A DNA stretch of 64,000 bases, taken from NCBI RefSeq assembly GCF_020906515.1, contig NC_085849.1, positions 4,216,001 through 4,280,000 on the forward strand. Reading direction: 5' to 3'. The DNA comes from Vanrija pseudolonga (Eukaryota; Basidiomycota; Tremellomycetes; Trichosporonales; Trichosporonaceae). A program made the translations under genes and the position numbers. Of this stretch, positions 1 through 11,055 are shown in pieces. Below the pieces are notes generated by a model that had not been told where the DNA came from, did not search any database, and saw only the letters and a program-made list of their open reading frames with translations. Each line of letters begins with the position of its first letter. The stretch's first letter is position 1.

Positions 1-3000
1 TGGTGGTGTGGAAGCCTCCGCAGCCGGAGAGGCGGCCGCCGCGGGCTTGAAAGGCGCGGCAGCCGCTGACAAGCTGGGGGCAGGAGAACCAGCAGCAGCA
101 GCCTCAAGATTGCGCACCTTGGTCTCGAGGTCGGTCTTCTGGCGCTCGAGCGTCTTGCGGGTAATCTCGCCTGTCCGAATTTGACGCTGAAGAGTCTTGA
201 TCTCTTTTTCTTGCTCGGCATTCTTCGCGACCAACTCTTCGTTGCCGGCAGGTGCTTGAGCCTTAGCCTCAGCAAGCTCCTTGTCAAACGCAGCCTTGAG
301 CTCCGTCTCCTTGGCGGAGACCGCCGCCTGGATGGCCGAGTCGTCGGGCTTGCTGCCAGCATTGGCCAGTACGGCGGCGTGTGCTGCGTTCAGCTCGGCT
401 TCGCGAGCAGCGACGGCAGTCTTGACAGCCTCCTCGATTGCCGACTGGTCGGTAGTAGCAGTTCCCGCGGAGGCCTCGGCAGTCGCCAGCTTGACCTTGA
501 GCTCTGCGACCTCCTTCTCGAGCTCGGTAATCTTGGCGTCGAGAGCCGCCTTCTCGGCAGTGAAAGCCTTGACGCGGTTGCTGAGACCCTGGTTGGCACG
601 GTTGACCTTGATGACGTCGTTCTGGTACCTCGTCTCCTGGTCCGCCAGCTTCTTTGTAGCCTCGTCGAGTTGAGTTTGCAAAGCAGCCGTGTCGACTGAG
701 GGCGTCTCGCCCTCAGGGACAGCGGCGGGAGTGGCGGTATCGGCTGGGGTAGCAGGGGTAGCAGGAGCAGCTTCTGAGACTGCAGCCTTGGCAGCCGCCA
801 GCTCACTCTCGGCCTGGGTGAGCTTCTGCTGAAGGGCGTCGCGCTCAGCCTGCAGGGCAGTAAGCTCGGCGGGGTCGGCAGCAGGAGCAGCCGAAGCTGG
901 TGCCTCCTTGGCCTTGGCCAACTCGGCCTGCAGGCCCTGCACAGTGGTGTCCTTCTGAGAGCTGGCTTGCTCGGCATCAGAGACCTTCTTCTCCAGCTCG
1001 GCAACCTTCGCTTGCGCTTCCGTGAGCTCGGCCTTGAGTTTGGTGATCTCGGCCTCCTTGGCGTCAACCGTGGCATTCCGCTCCTGCAGCTCCTTGGCAC
1101 GACGCTGCCAGTTGAGGCCAATCTTGAGGTTCTTGTCGGCCTGCTCCTTGAGACCCGTAATCTCCTGGTCCTTCTCGGCAACAATCTTCTCAGCGGCCTC
1201 CTTGGCAGCCGTAATGGTTGCGGTTTCGGCCTGAATGCGCTGATCCGTCTCCTCAAGGCGGCGCTAGTAATGTCAGCGGGGACGTTGGGGATTGGCAACA
1301 CACCTCTGCGGCGCGGACAGCCTCGCGAGCCTCATCCGCCTGGTTTCTGAGCTGTGTGCTACGGTGTCAGCAGGATTTGGCGACTCCAACTCACGCTTCG
1401 CGCTGCAGTTCGTCGATCCTCCTCTCCAGCCTGGTGCGCTCCTCCGTCCTGGTACGCTCATTTTCGGTGCTGACGCTGTTGAGGTTGTCGATAAGGTGCT
1501 GCAAGCGAACACGCTCCTGCTGGACTGTCGAGAAGTCGGTCTGCATACGAGACTGGACGCTCTCCCACTGCTCACGCTCGGCACGAAGGTTGGCAGCCTC
1601 GTCACGAAGACGTGCCTCGGTCGACTGGTGGTTGGCAACCTCCTCAAGAGCGGCACGGCGTTCACTTTCAGCTTGAGAAATCTGGGACTGCACCTGGCGG
1701 TACTGGGTCTCCAAGCTGGCGTACTCTTGCTTCTGAAGCTGGTGGGTCTCGTTGAGAATCTGGTGCTGCTTCTCGATCATTGTCGCCCTTGCCTCGGCCT
1801 TGACCCTTTCGACCTCGGCAACGCCAGCGGCCTCGCTCTTCTGACGAGCAAGTTCCTTGGCCTCAGCAACATCGGCGTCAGCCTTGTCGCGGACGCTGCT
1901 GAGCTGAGCTTGGAGGGTTGCGAGCGCTTGCTCGTTGGAGCTGTCGCTCGTCTCCAGTGGTCCGTTTGACGACGTGCCGTTTGCCGACCAGCGGAGACCC
2001 TCGCCACGCGCAAGCAGTTTCGAGAACAGGTCGCGCTCTCTTGAGATCTCGTTGATCTTCTTCTGCGACTCAAGGACCTGGGTATGCAAACGGGTGATGG
2101 TCTCCGTGGCCTGGTCGAGAGCGGCGCCAGTGTCGACGTCGCTGGCGTGGTTGGTCGCGCGGTTGATCTCGCGGGCGTCGAGCTTTGCGGCAAGAGCACG
2201 AGTAAGCTTGAGAAGCCGCTGGTTCTGCTGCTGCAGGGTGGGCAGCGAAGTGAACTCGAGCAGGCGGTCGGTCACAATGTCGCCTTCGATGACCTTTGCC
2301 TTCTCGTTGAACGCCACATTTGCCAGACTAGGGTCATCGCGGATGGAGATCTCACGAAGCAGGCCCTGAACCTGGCGAGAGAGATCCTTTGCCGTTGTCT
2401 CCAGAGATTGAACCTCCTCGGCGTGATGCGTAGAAGCGGCGTCGAGAGCCTTGGCCCGGGACTCGAAGTTGTCGCGAGCGGAAATCGCACTCGCCAGCTC
2501 GGTGGCAAGAGCATTGGCCCGTTCAATGGCTGCGCCGTGCTCCTGTGCTTGTTGTTCAAAGAGAGGTTTCTGGGATTAACATCAGCGGGCGCTAACAGAA
2601 CCGGCTCCAAACCCACCTTCTCAGCAATGTCCTGGCTGATCTGCTCGAGAAGGCTGGTCAACCGCGCAACCTCGTCCTGTGAAGCGCGCAGCTTGCCCTC
2701 CTGAATAGTGTAGTCGGTGTAGAACTGGGTGTACGACTTGCCCTCCTCGCGAAGCTTGGTGGCGAGGGTCGCAGCTGGGCTGATGTCGGATCCTGATCCC
2801 TCACCCTGCGCCATGGCCAGTCGCTCGACAACAACCTTGAGGTCGTCGACGCGCTTCTCCGCCTCCTTGCGGGCGCGCTCCTCTCGCTTCCAACGGTCCT
2901 CCCATAGTCCCTCCTTCTCGGCCAGGCTTTCTGACAACCGCTCAAGCTCGGCCTCGCGGTCGGCCACCTCCGTTCTGGCCTCGTCGCCGTGCCTCTGTGC

Positions 3001-4078
3001 CAGCCGTATTTCTTCATGCAAGCGGTCAAACTCCAGTCGGTAGGAGGTCTTCTGAGAGGCCGAAGCGGAGGTCAGCGTCGCGATGTTGGCGTGTGCTTCG
3101 GCGAGCCGGCGAGCCTGGTCTTCGTAGGTTCGCTGCAGCGACTGGTATGCTGTCTGGATAGAAGTGATGCGTGACTGGACTGTCTCGTTCTCGTGCTGGA
3201 GCTGAGAGAGCTCAGATTGCTGCTAAGTGTCAGTTGCCGCTCGATGTTCGGGCCGTGGTTCCACTGACTGTCTGCGCGCGGTACTTGGAGAACCGCGCCT
3301 CGGCGTCGGTCGCAGCTTTCGAGGTGGTGAGAATTTCACTGCGAGCGTTCTTCAATGCCTGCACACTTCGCTCTTCGTTGAACTGTAGTGGTCAGCCTCA
3401 TAGTCGCAGGTCGCAAAGCCAACCTTGGCAGAGTCCGCGGCCATCTTGAGCTCCGACACTTCAACATCGAGGTGGGCAATCTTCTGCGATGCCTCTGATT
3501 TCTGGGAACGAAGAGTATACAAGTCCTCTGGGAACAAGATCAGCTTCCATTATCAGCGTTCGTGGGATGATCTCACGAGTTGCCCTGTGAGAGCGCTCCT
3601 GCAGTCGCTGAATCTCCTCGAGTAGCTCGCGCTTCTCTCGCTCCGCGGCCTTTGTCGTCAGCGCACGCCCCACCAGAAGGAGTGCGGCCAATCTCACCTC
3701 AATCCTGCTCTGCACAACACCCAGCTCCGACGTCGACTGTAGATGTGTTGACTGGAGCGAGGATAGCTGCGCGCGAAGCTGGTTGGCTGTGGACACTGCG
3801 GACGGTGAGCTTGTCGTTCAATGGTGACGATCGCCCAGCACCGCCCACTTACCGGCACCATCGCGCTCAGTGATGAGCTGTTGCTTGTCCGCATTCAACT
3901 TGTCAACGTCATCCGACCTGGACTTGAGTGATGAATGCAGGTCGGCCAGGGCTTGCTCGCGCTCGACATCGGCGACCAAGTCGGCAGGAACAGAGACAGA
4001 CGCGAGCTCGCTAGAAGCCGGCGCAGCTGCTGGCTCTGCGGCGATTGTTGCGCCGGCGGCTGGTTGGCCCTCCGACAT
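1..4078 (-). CDS. MLP1: Nuclear pore basket coiled-coil protein, MLP1/TPR family (5' part; 3' end lies beyond the window)
   Basis: Long coiled-coil protein read right to left and cut by the left edge, so the C-terminus is missing. I start it at the ATG at 4078 (MSEGQPAAG); exons follow at about 3853-4078, 3698-3795, 3577-3649, 3424-3527, 3269-3382, 2617-3222, 1395-2569, a short one from 1346, and one from about 1267 to the edge. Introns are 41-57 nt with GTNNGN donors and CTGAC-like branch points. Almost the whole product is Glu/Lys/Ala/Leu heptads. The segment FTSLPTLQQQNQRLLKLTRA, near 2250-2190, matches the hallmark block of TPR/Mlp proteins, where a short conserved stretch around QNQRLL interrupts the coil. 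Family knowledge: these proteins form filaments of the nuclear basket and act in mRNA quality control and export. The last visible part becomes Ala/Pro-rich, as Mlp tails do. Divergent from NMT1. Confidence 0.88.
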
Positions 4079-4418
4079 TGTTGGGAGAGGGGTGTTCCTC
4101 ACTGGCGTGAGGGAAGAGTTGAGAAGAAGGATGGATGGTGGCGAAGGAGAAGAATAAGAGAGACAGAGAGGAGAGGAGCCTTGTGGTGGTGGACTCTTGC
4201 CGATTCACGACAACTGATGATGATGCTGGGTTTGTGAAGCCATTGACGAATTAGCGGATGCAAAAGTTTATTTGAACTATGTTCTAATTGATTAGGATTG
4301 ATTACAAACTAATGAATTTACGTAAGCCGTTTCATCACTCCGATCTGCCCTGCAATACTCGGGTCGATGTCGTTGCCGTGTCGCGTGTTCATCTTCAACA
4401 GCACTTCTCTCAAACACA
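4079..4418. promoter_or_regulatory. Shared divergent promoter region, MLP1 / NMT1
   Basis: 340 bp separates the two start codons, so both genes must be driven from here. A purine-rich run (GA/AG repeats, about 4100-4180) lies nearest MLP1, and an AT-rich stretch (about 4235-4330) sits in the middle. No single element can be assigned with certainty. Confidence 0.5.
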
Positions 4419-6375
4419 ATGGCGCCAGCAGACACGTCGGCAGGGCCATCAGGGTCGTCAAAGTCGACGGACGCCGCAGTCAACGAGCTTACGGCAAAGG
4501 TCGCAACGCTCGGACACGAGGACGAGCAGAACCACGATGACGCCGAGGAAGGCGAGGACGACAGCGACCACGACGACGATGTGAACGGGGACGCCGGTAC
4601 CGGCGGCCAGGGAGGAGAGGACGGCGGAAAGAAGAAGAAGAAGAAAAAGAAGAGAAAGTCCAAGGCCAAGAGCTCGGCGGCGGCGGGGACATCGCAGGCG
4701 TGAGTCGAGCGCTCGGCGCTGAAGGAAGGCGAGGGAGCACGCACTGACCTCTTCCGGCAGCGAAGTGCCCGCGGTGAACGTTGTCTCTGGTAGCCTCGGG
4801 TCTGGAAGCCATGGTGAGTCTTAACAGCATCATGCAATATTCTGACAAGCCAGAGGACATCAAGAAGGCACTGCAGGCCGTCGATCTCATGAAGCTCCTG
4901 GAGAACTTTGGAGGGGCCGACCCGAACGCGGGCCAGCTCAAGGAGCACAAGGTGGGCGGAGCATGTGAATGCCGCTGACATTACAGTTCTGGAAGACCCA
5001 GCCAGTGATCCAGAACGGCGAGACGATGGTCAAGGAGGGCCCCATCGACGCGCCCAAGACGCCGGCCGACGTCAGGCAGGAGCCGTACGCCCTGCCTGCT
5101 GGGTTCGAGTGGAGCACGGTCGACGTCAAGAACGAGGAGCAGATGCTCGAGGTGCACACCCTCCTTACGGAGAACTACGTCGAGGACGACGAGGCCATGT
5201 TCCGCTTCCGCTACTCGAAGGAGTTCCTCCTTTGGTGAGTTAGCTTCGGGTTGGTGTGACTGAGCTGACTCGGCAGGGCGCTGACAGCACCGGGCTACCT
5301 TCCTGAATGGCACATCGGCGTGCGCGTGCAGAAGACTGGCAAGCTGGTGGGCTTCATCTCGGGTATCAAGGTCGAGCTCCGCGCGTACTCTCAGTAAGTT
5401 GTCGGCCGCCGCCGAGTCACCAACCTGACTGTGCAGCACATGGGACTCTGCCGAGATCAACTACCTCTGTGTGCACAAGAAGCTGCGCTCCAAGCGTCTC
5501 GCACCCGTCCTCATCAAGGAGGTCACTCGCCGTGTCAACCTCACCAACATCTGGCAGGCGATCTACACTGCGGGTGTTGTCATCCCCACCCCTTTCTCGA
5601 CATGCCGCTACTACCACCGTAACCTCAACCCTCCCAAGCTCGTCGACATTGGCTTCTCCCCCTTGCCGCGCGGCTCGACGATTGCGCGCCTGGTTCGCAA
5701 CTATGCCATGCCAACGACGACGTCGGTGCCCGGGTTCCGCGAGATGAAGAAAGAGGACGTGCCCCAGGTCGGCAACCTCTTGAGGAAGTACCTCTCTCGC
5801 TTCCCCATCGCGCAGACGTTCAGCACCGACGAGGACATTGACCACTGGTTCCTCTCTGGCCAGGGACACGACGTCGACGGTAAGCGCGTCGAGCAGGTCG
5901 TGTGGGCGTATGTCGTCGAGGACCCGACAACAAAGGAGATCACCGACATGATCTCGTTCTACTCGCTGCCCTCGACCATCATGCAACACCCCAAGTACAA
6001 CGTTCTGAACGCGGCGTACCTGTTCTACTACGCCTCTGACGCCGCCTTCTCGGCTGGTGCCTCGTCGGATGACGAAACCAAGCTCAAGGCCAAGCTCGAC
6101 GAGAGGCTCAACGCGCTTAGCAGGGACATGTTGACGGTTGCCCAGACTGTGAGTGGTGTTCTTATGTGCAGTGCTGACCACTTCAGTCTGGCTTCGACGT
6201 GATGAACGCCCTTACGCTCCTCGATAACAACATGTTCCTTAGCGAGCAGAAGTTCGGCCCTGGTGACGGCTACCTAAACTACTACTTGTACAACTGGGCC
6301 ATGCCCCCCATCGACGGTGGCATGGACACGACCGTGGCGAGGCAGGGATCTGGCGTGGGTGTCGTCATGCTTTGA
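4419..6375 (+). CDS. NMT1: Glycylpeptide N-tetradecanoyltransferase (N-myristoyltransferase)
   Basis: Transfers myristate from myristoyl-CoA to N-terminal glycine of cytosolic proteins. Seven exons: 4419-4699, 4761-4813, 4854-4951, 4987-5234, 5277-5393, 5437-6148, 6187-6375, giving 565 aa. The 40-nt intron 4814-4853 is the only choice I found that keeps frame with good signals. The N-terminus is acidic, then has a run of eight lysines (near residue 70), the poly-Lys ribosome-targeting feature known from animal and some fungal NMTs. The catalytic domain shows FWKTQP at the start of the fold, the acyl-CoA-binding block [16 protein letters not shown] near residue 270, [11 protein letters not shown], and [15 protein letters not shown] near the end. 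The protein ends ...GVVML with Leu last; in this family the C-terminal carboxylate is the catalytic base, so the intact end supports activity. Essential gene and drug target in related yeasts. Confidence 0.97.
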
Positions 6376-6576
6376 GCAGTGCAGTCGTGTCGGGCACCAT
6401 GTATGCCGAGTAGACCATAGATGGCCATGGCATTGTCTCCACCTCTGCGAGCGTCCGTGGGAGGAGCACTGTGTGGGTGCAGCAGCAACATGCGGCATCA
6501 GTGCCCGCATTCCAGCGTGCCAGCCGGCGGTAAGGCCAGCCCCGTGGACAGTCCGCCGGAAACGAGGTGTCTGTGC

Positions 6577-7355
6577 TCAAACAAACCACTTGTACCCCGT
6601 CCGTCTCGGTGCTGGCCACACGATCAACAGTGGGGCCGCGAGTGCGAGCCGAGCCCACGAACCAAGTGGGACGACCGCAAGCGGCAGCAGCGCAGCGACG
6701 AGGACACGCGCAGCTAGCACGAGCCGGACCACGGCCGCAGCCGCCAGCATGCCATACGCCGCGCCGGACTTGTCCTCACGCCATTGTTCTGCCGCCGTCA
6801 GCTTCCTCCCCCCCCCCTCCCCGGGCCAGACGCACTTTTCCACAGCGTAGCGTACAGACGCGCGAAGTGATGCTCTGTAAACACGAGCAGAAAGGCCAGG
6901 GGCACAGTGAGCAGGGTGCCAAAGTCGAGGGGGTACGGCCATGCCGAGTCGGCGGGGTGCGCGGCGACGAGCACCATGGCGAGGAGGTACACGGCGGGCG
7001 CGGTCGCGCTCCACGCCGAGAAGGGCACGTGGCTCGTGTCCGTGTCGTCGCAGCTGTCGGCGCCGCACCACGCCCGCGCGTCGTTCCACACGTTGCGCGT
7101 AGTGGCGACTAGGGCGGACACGACGCCAGAGACGGCGTACGACGCTGCGACGGCGCCGAGGTCGGCTGCGAGCGCCGCCTCCCGGCTCCACGGGGAGCTG
7201 AACGGCGCAGAGTAGTGGAAGAGCGGGCTGCGGAGCGCGCGTGGTCTCGCTACCAAGGCCAGGTCGAGCGAGAGGAGCGCGTGCGCGAGCGGGAGGAGGG
7301 CGGTCGTCGTCGCTGCGGGGAGGGAGAGGCGGAAGCGGGCGCGGCGGTAGGTCAT
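6577..7355 (-). CDS. Multi-pass membrane protein of unknown function
   Basis: Not recognised. Two exons, 6836-7355 and 6577-6788, join in frame across a 47-nt intron (6789-6835, GTGCGT donor, CTGAC branch, CAG acceptor) to give 243 aa. The intron contains a run of ten G (minus strand). The product is Ala/Leu/Val-rich with about six hydrophobic segments, two near the N-terminus, two in the middle and two near the C-terminus. Between them lie a polar loop with two Cys (AWCGADSCDDTD) and a basic stretch around the splice junction (LWKKQWREDKS). No signal peptide is obvious apart from the first helix. It is convergent with NMT1 (201 bp between stop codons). An unspliced reading would change frame within the G run, so the intron model is preferred. 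Confidence 0.65.
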
Positions 7356-8375
7356 GGGGCGTTGGCGGCCATACGTCAGTCAGATATGAGTGAGTGAGGT
7401 GGATGGTGAGGACGCATAGATGAAGACAGCCTCGCCCATCCTTCGCTCTTGGCACTGCTTGCTTGACCGTCGTAGTCCCCTCCGGCCGCCGCTCCGCTCG
7501 GCGGCTGAGCGGCGCGGCGACCTCGGACCTGGGATGTTACGAGTTAGGAACGACGACTAACGGTTGGCGTGGAGATGGCGTGCAGGTCACGTGATTGTTT
7601 GCTTTGCTGCCTGGCCGCCCAGCCCGTGTCTGTACGAGTGCGTGTGCGACTGTGCATTGCGTTGGGAGACAAGTGGGGAGGGAGATGGGGTGGGACATGA
7701 GGTTGAGACTGTGAGGTGGGTGTTTGATGGGGAGAAGGTTTCGGGCACGAGGCGTCGAGCGGTTGACGGCACCGTGGTACGGTGGCGTCCAACCTCGCCG
7801 GCTGGCATGCTGACCTGCCTGCCTGTGTTCGCAAACCGCGTCCTGGCCGACTCCTCGCCCCCAAGCAGCACCCCGCACCCCACGAGAAGGAGCGGTGAGC
7901 ACTGCTTCACGAGCCCGAGTGATCCATTGTGCGAGCAGCGAGCGAGCAACACGACACCGGTTTGCCGAGTGCACCCCATCGACCTGTCGGACCCCGCCCG
8001 CCGCTGAGCGCGATAGCGGCCCGTGAGCCCCCTGCGGCCGCGCTTGGCATCGTGCGAGGCGCAGACATGATCAATCCTTGGCACTGCGTCAGGCGCTTCT
8101 CCCACCCAGATGCGCATGCTATCGCCATGTCGCTGTCGGACACGATCCGCCAGATAATCATGCACCCTTGCGTCGGGTCTTCGGGTGGTGCTGCGGGAAT
8201 TTGACGACCACTCAGGCACGGTTGTGGGGAATTTGATGATTGCGGTTATCGAGGTCCACCTCGTCCAGCAGTGGTGGTGGGTACTAAAGCTGGCGGGGGA
8301 CACTCATTCCAGCAACAACAGCAGCAGCATTCCATCGCAACAAGACTCTCTCTCTCACAAGCCTCTCCCATCACA
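7356..8375. other. Intergenic region between the membrane-protein gene and the arsenite methyltransferase
   Basis: About 1 kb between divergent starts. I see no convincing gene; open frames overlap on both strands and none shows a family motif. The last 100 bp before 8376 are CA/CT-rich (CAACAACAGCAGCAG, TCTCTCTCTC), typical of a fungal 5' leader. Confidence 0.5.
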
Positions 8376-9241
8376 ATGAGTACGTCGTGCGCGCCCTGGG
8401 CAACGCTCACCCCACCCCAGCCTCCAACACACACACCCTCGTGCGCGACAAGTACGCCGCCGCCGCCACCGTGTCCGTCGGCGGCAAGGCGTCGTGCTGC
8501 GGCTCGAAGGCGACCATCCTGGACGGCGTCGACCCGATCACCAAGGACCTTTACAACGCCTCCGAGGCGGCCGAGGTGCCCGAAGACGCGCTGCTCGCGT
8601 CCTTTGGCTGCGGGAACCCGACTGCGCTCGCCAAGCTCGAGGCGGGGCAGGTCGTGCTCGACCTCGGCTCGGGGGGCGGCATCGACGTCCTCCTCTCCGC
8701 TAAGCGCGTCGGGCCGAGCGGCAAGGCCTACGGGCTGGACATGACGCCCGAGATGGTCGCTCTCGCGCGCAAGAACGCCGCGACCGCCGGCGCGACCAAC
8801 GTCGAGTTCCTCCTCGGCACGATCGAGGCCATCCCGCTGCCGGACAACAGCGTCGACGTCATCATCTCCAACTGCGTCATCAACCTCCCGCCCGACAAGG
8901 ACGCCGTGCTCGCCGAGGCGTTCCGTGTCCTCAAGCCCGGGGGACGGTTCGCAGTCAGCGACATTGTGCTTGCGCGCGCGCTGCCCGACGGCCTGCGCCG
9001 CAACATCGAGCTCTGGGCCGGGTGTATTGCCGGCGCGCTGATCCACGGCGACTACGAGGCCAAGCTGGCCAAGGCGGGCTTCGAGGGCGTCGATATCGAG
9101 CCCACGCGCGTGTACTCGTCTGACGACGCGGGCGAGTTCGCGACTGCCGGCGCGGCGAGCGACGAGGACAAGAAGGCCCAGCTTGAGGCACTTGACGGGG
9201 CGGTGTACTCTGCGTTTATTCGCGGCACTAAGCCCCTGTAA
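8376..9241 (+). CDS. Arsenite methyltransferase (ArsM/AS3MT-type, SAM-dependent)
   Basis: Methylates As(III) using S-adenosylmethionine, with cysteines holding the arsenic. Proposed CDS: a 4-nt first exon (8376-8379, ATGA), a 41-nt intron (8380-8420) with a perfect GTACGT donor, then 8421-9241; 274 aa beginning [13 protein letters not shown]. The upstream ATG is out of frame with the body unless this intron is removed. The SAM site DLGSGGGID is at residues 82-90. The three cysteines needed for As(III) in this family are all present: Cys65 (FGCGNP), Cys153 (SNCVINL) and Cys203 (WAGCIAGAL). A CC pair at 27-28 is also typical of ArsM. Convergent with the MFS gene (84 bp apart). The short form without a long C-terminal domain resembles microbial ArsM. 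Transfer from bacteria is possible for such genes, but base composition matches the neighbours. Confidence 0.92.
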
Positions 9242-9325
9242 GCTATAAGTGGTGTCAGTAGCCGGCCAGTAGCAGTGTTAGTGTGCTTGCCTATGAACCC
9301 AATACATTTCTACTGCTACACTAGT

Positions 9326-10957
9326 CTAAGGGATGTACGTCTCCACCTCGTGCGCTGCAAACGTCTGGCCCTCGGCCACGAGGGCTGCGTTGCGGCGATT
9401 ACTCCACCGGTACTGCAAGTGCTGGAGGATGGCGGTGCCAAACCCAAACGACACAAGGCAGACACAGACGCGGAAACCCACGGGGTACAGCGGCGCGTCG
9501 CCCTGTCGCAGGAGCTGGCTACCGACTAGCGCGCCGAGGTTGGCCGCCATGATGAACATGGCCATGGCGATGGCGCGGTGTTTTGGCGAGGGCTGGTTGA
9601 GCGACAGCCATGTCGCGTTGAGCGGGTGCCACCAGTTTGAGAAGCCCGTCGTGAGGGCAATGGTCGCAAACTTGGCCCAGCGGTCCTTGGACGTCGACTT
9701 GACCTGGAAGACGATCCACATGACAAAGTACGGCGCGACGGCGACGACGACGGCCGGGCCCTTCCACTTGAGCCGGTCGGCGAAAAAGCCCACTGCCACC
9801 ATGAGAATGAGGGAGATCCAGCCACCGACAGCCGTGAGCACGTTGGCCTTGATCGTGTCGAAGCCAAAGCCCTTGATAAGCCTGCGGACGTGGTTAGCAA
9901 GGCCAAGGAGCCGTCGGTGGACAACTTGCACTTACGTCGGGTTGTACTGTCCCAGCGCGGCAGTCGTCGCGATGAGGGAGATGGCGATGAGGACGTGCGG
10001 GTAGTTGCGCCAGTTGCCGAGTGTGCCCAGGATCTCCTGGGGCGTCAAGCTGCGGTGGATGTCCTCCTTCTTGGCCGCGTCGGACCCAAGTCGGGCAAGG
10101 AGGATCTCCTGCTCGCGCGCAGTGAAGAGGGTGAGCCGGCGCGAGAGCATGCCGTGCGGGCGGTGCGGCGAGTCGGGGAGGAAGAGGACGAAGACGATGC
10201 CGCAGAACAGCGCGATGCAGCCCTCGATCAGGAACAGGTGCTGCCACGGCTTGAGGCCGTCTCTGTGCAGCCGCAGGATGCCGGCAGCCATGAGGCCGCC
10301 GACGCCCGAGACGAGGATGTTGCCTACAAAGAAGCACGCGTTGCGCGACGCGAGCTCCGTCTTCTTGTAGAACGTCGAGATCGTGTACAGCGACCCGGGG
10401 ATGTAGCCACACTCTGTGATGCCGAGGAGGATGCGCGTACCGAGGTAGCTCGAGTAGTTGTGCATGAAGAGCTGGAACGTTGCCACCAGGCCGAACATGA
10501 ACACCTGGGCGCTGATCCACTTTTGCGGGCCGACGCGCTGCAGGATCATCTGGGAGGGCACCTCGAGCAGCACGATGCCGAGGTACAGCAGGCCCTGGCC
10601 AGTGTTGAACTGGTTCTGGTTGATGCCGACGTCTTTCAGCAGCGTCGAGGACACGGCATTGGCGATGTTCCTGCGGGATCATGTCAGCAACTTCGGGATC
10701 TGGCTGAGAGGGCGAAGGCGAACTCACCCCCGCTCGAGCTGGAAGCAGAAGAAACCGAACGCGAGCAGCAAAGTGACGCTCACGTCGAGCTTGCGGATGA
10801 CTCGGCGCTCCTCGGCGGCCGTCCACTCAATCTCGGGGCTGTACGTCGACGCGCCCGGCGTCTCAAGCTCGTGCTTTGCGTCCTCGCTCTTACGCCCCGA
10901 GTCCGATAAGGGGCCCGCAGTCGGCGACTTGTCGTTTGTGAGCGTCGGCACGGTCAT
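9326..10957 (-). CDS. MFS transporter, anion:cation symporter (allantoate permease / Dal5-like) family
   Basis: Three exons, 10728-10957, 9936-10670 and 9326-9881, with introns of 57 and 54 nt, giving 506 aa. A hydrophilic N-terminus of about 55 residues precedes twelve predicted membrane helices. Features of the fungal Dal5/Tna1/Vht1-type family are visible: FQLERGNIANA in helix 1 (family form DRSNIGNA), the motif GLLYLGIVLLEVPSQMIL in helix 2, RILLGITECGYIPG, and the central LPDSPHRP loop followed by TAREQEILLARL. The second half begins GFGFDTIKANVL. These carriers take up organic anions such as allantoate, ureidosuccinate, nicotinate or biotin precursors; the substrate here cannot be told from sequence. 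Its position next to ArsM does not prove a role in arsenic handling. Confidence 0.92.
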
Positions 10958-11048
10958 GGCTCCCGCTGTTCGTTTGGAATCGACCGTGCGTCTGGAAGAG
11001 AGATAAGGCTGCGTTTGGGAATAGGCCCCCCTTGCCTCCCATCATTCG

Positions 11049-11055
11049 TTTATAA
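11049..11055 (-). promoter_or_regulatory. TATA-like element upstream of the MFS gene
   Basis: The minus strand reads TTATAAA about 92 bp upstream of the MFS start codon at 10957. Distance and orientation fit a TATA box; function is inferred. Confidence 0.35.

Noticed and set aside
390-1301. 303-codon second minus-strand frame over the MLP1 exon
   Set aside because: Arg/Pro/Ser-rich shadow of the coiled-coil frame.
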